Assembly: GCF_044759095.2 (NCBI RefSeq)
Contig: NZ_JBIYSM020000001.1
Location: 1-64,000, forward strand
DNA from: JBIYSM02 sp044759095
GTDB taxonomy: Bacteria > Bacillota > Bacilli > Brevibacillales > Brevibacillaceae
Direction of reading: 5' to 3'
Length of the DNA: 64,000 nt
Shown piece by piece: positions 60,016 through 64,000 of this stretch. Each line of letters starts with the position of its first letter. Position 1 is the stretch's first letter. The translations under genes and the position numbers were made by a program. The notes under the pieces are model-generated. The model was not told where the DNA came from and did not search any database. It saw only the letters and a list, made by a program, of their open reading frames with translations.

Positions 60016-60924
60016 GTGGGCAATCGCAGTTGGATCGCTTATGTGTTTCTGGCACCGGTCGTGCTTGTCATGGGTGCTCTGGTCTTTTATCCGTTGCTGC
60101 AGGGGATTTCCTTCAGTTTTACGAACATGAACCAGTACAATATGGGGAGTCAGTTTGCGCCGCCAAGCTACGAATTCATCGGCCTGAAAAACTACACAGA
60201 CTTGTTTTCCAGTTTTACGGCAGGGGATTCAGTGTTCCGTGACGTCGTCATGCAAACGCTCATCTGGACGTTTGTGAATGTCTTTTTCCACTTCACGATC
60301 GGCCTTTGTCTGGCGCTTCTTCTCAACCGGAAGGTCAAAGGGCGCGGTGTGTACCGTATGCTGTTGATGGTGCCGTGGGCCGTGCCGTCGTTTGTCAGCG
60401 CGTATGCGTGGACGTGGATGTTCAACGAGAAGTACGGGCTTTTCAATCTGATGCTGCAAAAACTGGGGCTTCCCACTGTTTCCTGGCTGGGCGACTCCTT
60501 TTGGGCGATGTTTTCCGTTATTGCCGTCAACGTTTGGATCGGGGTGCCGTTTATGATGGTGACGTTGTTGGGCGGTATGCAAAGCATCCCTGAGTCGCTC
60601 TACGAGGCGGCGCGTGTTGACGGCGCATCGGCCTGGCGCCAGTTCTGGAACATCACGCTGCCGCTATTGCGCCCGGTTGCGGCGACAGCTACCGTGTTGG
60701 GAATCATCTGGACGTTCAACATGTTCAACATCATTTATCTGGTGACGAGAGGCGGACCTGTCCGTTCTACGCAAATTCTCGTTACCTATGCCTATCAGGA
60801 GGCCTTTGAACGCTGGAATTTTGGCGTGGCCACCACCTATGGCGTTGTCATTCTCAGCTTTCTTCTATTGTTCTCCCTGGTTTACAGACGCCTGTTGAAT
60901 ACGAACGAGGGGGTACACTATTAA
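60016..60924 (+). CDS. Sugar ABC transporter permease (MalF/UgpA type)
   Basis: A 302-aa membrane subunit with six segments. The EAA loop is PESLYEAARVDGASAWRQFW near residue 195. The start is GTG 60016 after GGAAGGGGGG. It lacks the extra N-terminal segments of E. coli MalF, as usual in Firmicutes CUT1 systems. One base separates its stop from the next permease start. Confidence 0.9.
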   Translation: MGNRSWIAYVFLAPVVLVMGALVFYPLLQGISFSFTNMNQYNMGSQFAPPSYEFIGLKNYTDLFSSFTAGDSVFRDVVMQTLIWTFVNVFFHFTIGLCLALLLNRKVKGRGVYRMLLMVPWAVPSFVSAYAWTWMFNEKYGLFNLMLQKLGLPTVSWLGDSFWAMFSVIAVNVWIGVPFMMVTLLGGMQSIPESLYEAARVDGASAWRQFWNITLPLLRPVAATATVLGIIWTFNMFNIIYLVTRGGPVRSTQILVTYAYQEAFERWNFGVATTYGVVILSFLLLFSLVYRRLLNTNEGVHY

Positions 60925-60925
60925 A

Positions 60926-61753
60926 ATGCGACAGTCGAATTGGTGGGTGCACATTTTATTGGTCATCGCCTCCGTGATCGCCGTATTCCCGGTCATTTGG
61001 ATATTCTCGACAAGCTTCAAGCCGCAGGAAGAGATCTTCTCAACTTCAATTCAGCTGATTCCGGAAAACGTCACGTGGGACAACTACCTGCATGTGCTGA
61101 CGCGGTCTGACGGGGTGTTTCTCAACTGGTTTTGGAACAGCACCCTGGTTGCGCTGCTGACCACGCTGGTGGGTTTGTTTTTATCGGCTACAGCCGCATA
61201 CGCTCTCTCCCGCTTTCAGTTTGTCGGCTGGAAAGTGATCGACTTCAGCTTCTTTCTGGCGCAGATGTTTCCGGGAGCGCTCCTGATCGTCCCGCTTTAT
61301 ACGCTGGTCAACCAGATGGGACTGTTGAACAGTTACGTCGGGCTGGTTCTGGCATATTCTACGGTAGCGGTGCCATTTTGCGTGATGATGCTGAAAAACT
61401 TTTTTGATACCATTCCGTTCGAATTGGAAGAGGCGGCGCGTGTCGACGGGCTGTCCCACTTCGGCACTTTCTATCGGATTGTGCTTCCGCTGTCCCTTCC
61501 GGGTTTGGCGGTAACCGGTTTCTACTCGTTTATCACGGCGTGGAACGAGTTTCTCATGGCTCTTACATTTATGTCCGAAGAGACGAAGTATACGCTGCCA
61601 ATCGGCTTGCGTCAATTTGTCAACCAGTTCAACACCGACTGGCACTACATGGCCGCTGGGGCGATCATTGTAACGCTGCCGGTGCTGGTGGTGTTCCTGC
61701 TGGCGCAGCGGTACCTCATATCCGGCCTGACGTCCGGCGGAACCAAAGGCTGA
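60926..61753 (+). CDS. Sugar ABC transporter permease (MalG/UgpE type)
   Basis: A 275-aa membrane subunit with six segments and EAA loop PFELEEAARVDGLSHFGTFY near residue 170. It completes the importer, which has no ATPase gene here; Bacillales commonly use one shared MsmX-type ATPase for such systems. ATG 60926, with GAGGGGG upstream. Confidence 0.9.
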   Translation: MRQSNWWVHILLVIASVIAVFPVIWIFSTSFKPQEEIFSTSIQLIPENVTWDNYLHVLTRSDGVFLNWFWNSTLVALLTTLVGLFLSATAAYALSRFQFVGWKVIDFSFFLAQMFPGALLIVPLYTLVNQMGLLNSYVGLVLAYSTVAVPFCVMMLKNFFDTIPFELEEAARVDGLSHFGTFYRIVLPLSLPGLAVTGFYSFITAWNEFLMALTFMSEETKYTLPIGLRQFVNQFNTDWHYMAAGAIIVTLPVLVVFLLAQRYLISGLTSGGTKG

Positions 61754-61769
61754 CAGCGAGGTGATGGAG

Positions 61770-62891
61770 TTGTCAACAGCAGGCTGTATCCGCCAAAGCG
61801 TGAAGATAATCAAACACAATCAGGCGCAGACCGGGGCGTACCTGGCCTCGCCTGCGTTTGTTCATTATCGCTATGCGTGGTTGCGAGACGGGACGTTTGT
61901 CGCGTATGCAATGGATCGCGTCGGAGAGCACGACAGCGCCCGCCGTTTTTACGAATGGTGCAGCGGCGTGCTCTTGAAGCACGAGCAGAAAGCGCGGCGC
62001 GCCATTGCGGCCGTTCGGTCGGGGGAAGTGAGCACAGACTGGGACGGCCTGTTTTTACACACCCGCTACACCGTAGACGGAGAAGAGGTGGAGGGCGAGT
62101 GGGGCAATTTTCAATTGGACGGGTACGGCACCTGGCTGTGGGGACTGGCGGAGCACATTCGCATGACAGGGGACGTGGAGCTGATCGACCGCTTCCGGTC
62201 GGCGATCGAGCTTACCCTTGAGTACCTGCAAGCCTGCTGGCAGCTGCCCAATTACGACTGCTGGGAGGAGTTTGGCGATCGAATCCATCCGGCCACGCTG
62301 GCAGCTATCTACGGTGGCTGCAAGTCGATTGCGCGGTGGCTTCCGGAGCGAAAAGGGCAGCTTTCGGTGCTGTGCGGTTTGATTGAAACGTTCGTGCGGG
62401 AGAACGGCACGGAAAACGGCAGGTTTGTCAAATCACTGGGCAATCCTGCCGTGGATGCCAGCCTGCTCTGGCTCTCCCTGCCGTTCGGTCTGGCTGCTCT
62501 CGATGAGCCGACGATGGAAGAAACCGTGCGGCAAATGGAGCAGGAGATCGTGAGGGGGCGCGGCGTTCACCGCTATCCGGAAGACGTCTATTACGGCGGC
62601 GGTCAGTGGATTTTGCTGTCGGCCTGGTTGGGCTGGTACTACGCGCAGACCGGCAGAACGGACGAAGCAGGCGATATTCTCTGTTGGATCGAATCGAAGT
62701 GGACGGAGGAAGGGTTGCCTGAGCAGGTTCAGGATCACCTGCTTGCGCCAAAAGCCTACGGCGAGTGGGTGGAGCGGGCAGGACAGCCGGCGCTGCCGCT
62801 GCTCTGGTCCCATGCCATGTACCTGGTGCTGGCGGCAGAGCTGGGCTTGGTCGATTCCATAGAAAAAGAGAACGGAGCTCCTCAACGGTAG
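61770..62891 (+). CDS. Single-domain GH15-like glycoside hydrolase
   Basis: A protein of about 373 aa consisting only of an alpha/alpha-barrel of the GH15 type, cytoplasmic. FVHYRYAWLRDGTFVAYAMD near residue 30 matches the substrate-site motif (Trp-x-Arg-Asp) of glucoamylases; FQLDGYGTWLWGLAEHI, YDCWEEFGDRIHPATLAAIY and PLLWSHAMYLVLAAE are further barrel motifs. It lacks the N-terminal beta domain of the larger GH15 at 55233. Likely cleaves the imported oligosaccharide. TTG 61770 has GAGGTG six bases before; ATG 61764 and GTG 61761 are also in frame. Last gene of the importer operon. Confidence 0.8.
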   Translation: MSTAGCIRQSVKIIKHNQAQTGAYLASPAFVHYRYAWLRDGTFVAYAMDRVGEHDSARRFYEWCSGVLLKHEQKARRAIAAVRSGEVSTDWDGLFLHTRYTVDGEEVEGEWGNFQLDGYGTWLWGLAEHIRMTGDVELIDRFRSAIELTLEYLQACWQLPNYDCWEEFGDRIHPATLAAIYGGCKSIARWLPERKGQLSVLCGLIETFVRENGTENGRFVKSLGNPAVDASLLWLSLPFGLAALDEPTMEETVRQMEQEIVRGRGVHRYPEDVYYGGGQWILLSAWLGWYYAQTGRTDEAGDILCWIESKWTEEGLPEQVQDHLLAPKAYGEWVERAGQPALPLLWSHAMYLVLAAELGLVDSIEKENGAPQR

Positions 62892-62906
62892 AGGAGCTCA
62901 CGTTTT
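62873..62906 (+). terminator. Terminator of the sugar importer operon
   Basis: Perfect stem GAGCTCCTC / GAGGAGCTC with the stop codon in the right arm region, followed by ACGTTTT. Confidence 0.8.
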
Positions 62907-62929
62907 CTAATGCCGGGTGGGTTTTCTTA
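62907..62929 (+). repeat. 3' fragment of the dispersed repeat
   Basis: CTAATGCCGGGTGGGTTTTC and TTA match the last 20 or so bases of copies 2 and 4. Read on the minus strand it encodes the final residues RKPTRH and stop of the dehydrogenase gene. Confidence 0.75.
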
Positions 62930-63719
62930 GACCATAATCCCGTAAGACAAACTCACCGCCCATCAGTTTCTCCGCCAACCCGTCTTGATCCGTTGCCGCA
63001 GACGTCATTCCGATCACCTCTTCACAGTAGGTCTCGGCATTATCGATCGGACGATAGCCGAGAGCTTCCGCATGGGAATTGTCAAACCACGATCGGCTGT
63101 TGCCGGAGACGCCGTACACGATCGAGTAATGCACCTGCTTCGCCTGTAATAGCACCGAAAAAAGCTGAACGGCGTCCCGATGGCTTAGCCACGTGCTTAG
63201 ATGTCTTCGATTGCGAGGGCGTTCCTCGAAACTGCAGATTCGTACGGAAACGACTTCAAGTCCGAATTTATCCGCATACAGGCTTCCCAAACTCTCGCCA
63301 AAAGTCTTGCTGACCCCGTAATAGGTATCGGGACGGACAGGAACATCCGGGCCGATTTTTTGTTCTCTCGGGTAAAATCCGACAGAATGAATGCTGCTGG
63401 CGAAAATCACTCTTTTTACGCCCTGATTTTTTGCTGCCTCAAAGACGTTGTACGTTCCCAGGATATTCGTTTCCAAAATGGATTGAAAATGGGTTTCATC
63501 AGGAATGCCACCGAGGTGAATGACGGCGTCCACCTCATGCATAACCGCTTCCACCGATGGATAATCGCGTAGATCCACCCTTGCGATTTCCTCTCCATCT
63601 CGCGCCTCTCCCAATGGGATGACATCCGTTAACCGCAGGATGGGAATACTCTCACGCAGTCCGCGGCGTAATACTGTTCCAATTCGACCAGCTGCTCCAG
63701 TGATCAGAACCCTTTTCAT
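62907..63719 (-). CDS. NAD-dependent sugar epimerase/dehydrogenase, uronate-dehydrogenase-like
   Basis: A 270-aa short-chain (extended) dehydrogenase. The NAD-binding site is VLITGAAGRIGTVLRRGL near residue 5; the catalytic Tyr-x3-Lys is YYGVSKTFGESLG near 135 and Ser is in FASSIHSVG. IHLGGIPDE and ICSFEERPRNRRHLSTWLSH resemble uronate dehydrogenases, which oxidise glucuronate or galacturonate to the lactone. ATG 63719 follows AAGGGGG on the minus strand. The last six residues are encoded by a repeat fragment, so the native C-terminus has been altered. It follows an SGNH hydrolase gene at 35 bases. Confidence 0.8.
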   Translation of the reverse strand: MKRVLITGAAGRIGTVLRRGLRESIPILRLTDVIPLGEARDGEEIARVDLRDYPSVEAVMHEVDAVIHLGGIPDETHFQSILETNILGTYNVFEAAKNQGVKRVIFASSIHSVGFYPREQKIGPDVPVRPDTYYGVSKTFGESLGSLYADKFGLEVVSVRICSFEERPRNRRHLSTWLSHRDAVQLFSVLLQAKQVHYSIVYGVSGNSRSWFDNSHAEALGYRPIDNAETYCEEVIGMTSAATDQDGLAEKLMGGEFVLRDYGLRKPTRH

Positions 63720-63753
63720 CAATCATTCCCCCTTCTCTCCGCTCTGGACTCCT

Positions 63754-63999
63754 TTAGATCTCAATGCCGTGACGGCAAAGCTCCTGCCTTAGCACCTCAG
63801 CCATGATGTTGTACCCCAGTACATGGGGGTGAAGTCCGTCGTCGGCCAGTTCAGCCCGAAGTGTTACCCCGTCCGTTTCGACCATCCGGGAATGGTAATC
63901 GACGTAAATCGCGCCAGTCTCTTCGGCAAGCTGCTTGAGGGCTTCGTTTGTCTTCACAACGAGCAGGTTTCTGGCGTGATTCTGCGCATACCTGTCCAT
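63754..63999 (-). CDS. SGNH/GDSL-type hydrolase, C-terminal part (cut by window edge)
   Basis: The visible 81 residues are the end of an SGNH-family esterase: NLLVVKTNEALKQLAEETGA, IYVDYHSRM and the catalytic Asp-x2-His block LADDGLHPHVLGYNIMAEVL. The frame is open at the window end and the Met at 63999 is probably internal, because the GDS and Asn blocks are missing here. Upstream of the uronate-dehydrogenase-like gene on the same strand; a sugar-ester deacylase is a reasonable guess. Confidence 0.75.
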   Translation of the reverse strand: MDRYAQNHARNLLVVKTNEALKQLAEETGAIYVDYHSRMVETDGVTLRAELADDGLHPHVLGYNIMAEVLRQELCRHGIEI

Positions 64000-64000
64000 G

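Noticed and set aside
1..64000. tRNA, rRNA, prophage or insertion-sequence genes
   Set aside because: No cloverleaf, rRNA core or transposase/integrase sequence was noticed on either strand in reading through the window.

Overview
The window is chromosomal DNA of a spore-forming, flagellated Gram-positive bacterium of the order Bacillales. Supporting this are a YheC/YheD spore-coat ATP-grasp protein, a KinB-like multi-membrane sensor kinase, a bmrCD-type heterodimeric ABC exporter with a leader peptide, PepV, UPF0435/DUF1128 and YvyF-like small proteins, strong AGGAGG-type ribosome sites, frequent TTG and GTG starts, and many Rho-independent terminators. Species cannot be decided from the sequence; a Brevibacillus/Effusibacillus-like lineage is a guess. 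No rRNA, tRNA, transposase, prophage or CRISPR array was seen.

Layout. 1-2300: an orphan OmpR-like regulator, then thyA-dfrA. 2320-8850: a dispersed repeat, then an ABC importer operon (lipoprotein, alkaline-phosphatase-superfamily enzyme, two permeases, ATPase, a broken DeoR-type regulator, a PHP phosphoesterase). 8931-19142: M20 amidohydrolase, YheC/D, HD-GYP, alpha/beta hydrolase, cimA, Hsp20, UPF0435 and a U32-family protein. 19205-19900: a small gene graveyard (ArsR and possible PepSY remnants) around a repeat copy. 19918-25804: KinB-like kinase, leader peptide with attenuator, bmrC-bmrD, TetR regulator. 25957-36422: GNAT, chemoreceptor, small alarmone synthetase with structured leader, pepV, DEAD-box helicase, small zinc-ribbon protein, RsmF-like methyltransferase, membrane protein plus soluble chemoreceptor. 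36535-41579 (minus strand): an A+T-richer cassette of TupA-like ATP-grasp, CapK/PaaK-like adenylating enzyme, TAXI binding protein and fused TRAP permease. 41860-48031: hpd, then a LytS/LytT-type pair followed by cstA-ybdD. 48255-49076: inositol-monophosphatase family gene between two repeat copies. 49299-53863: a sigma-54 activator and its apparent target operon (CitMHS transporter, AtuA-like protein and its small partner) with a good -24/-12 promoter. 53888-62891: a LacI-controlled alpha-glucan/oligosaccharide region with two GH15-type enzymes, a MATE exporter and a MalEFG-type importer without its own ATPase. 62907-end: a uronate-dehydrogenase-like gene and the end of an SGNH hydrolase.

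The most unusual signal is a dispersed element of about 100-150 bp: four complete copies and up to three fragments in 64 kb. It has a nearly invariant 61-bp block, a hairpin-plus-T-run whose stem bases change in a compensating way between copies, and short inverted ends. Several copies supply the stop codon or last residues of a neighbouring gene. The window is also rich in leader-RNA control (bmrCD attenuator, alarmone-synthetase leader, a hairpin over the hsp20 ribosome site) and in self-contained uptake-plus-processing loci whose substrates are not known.
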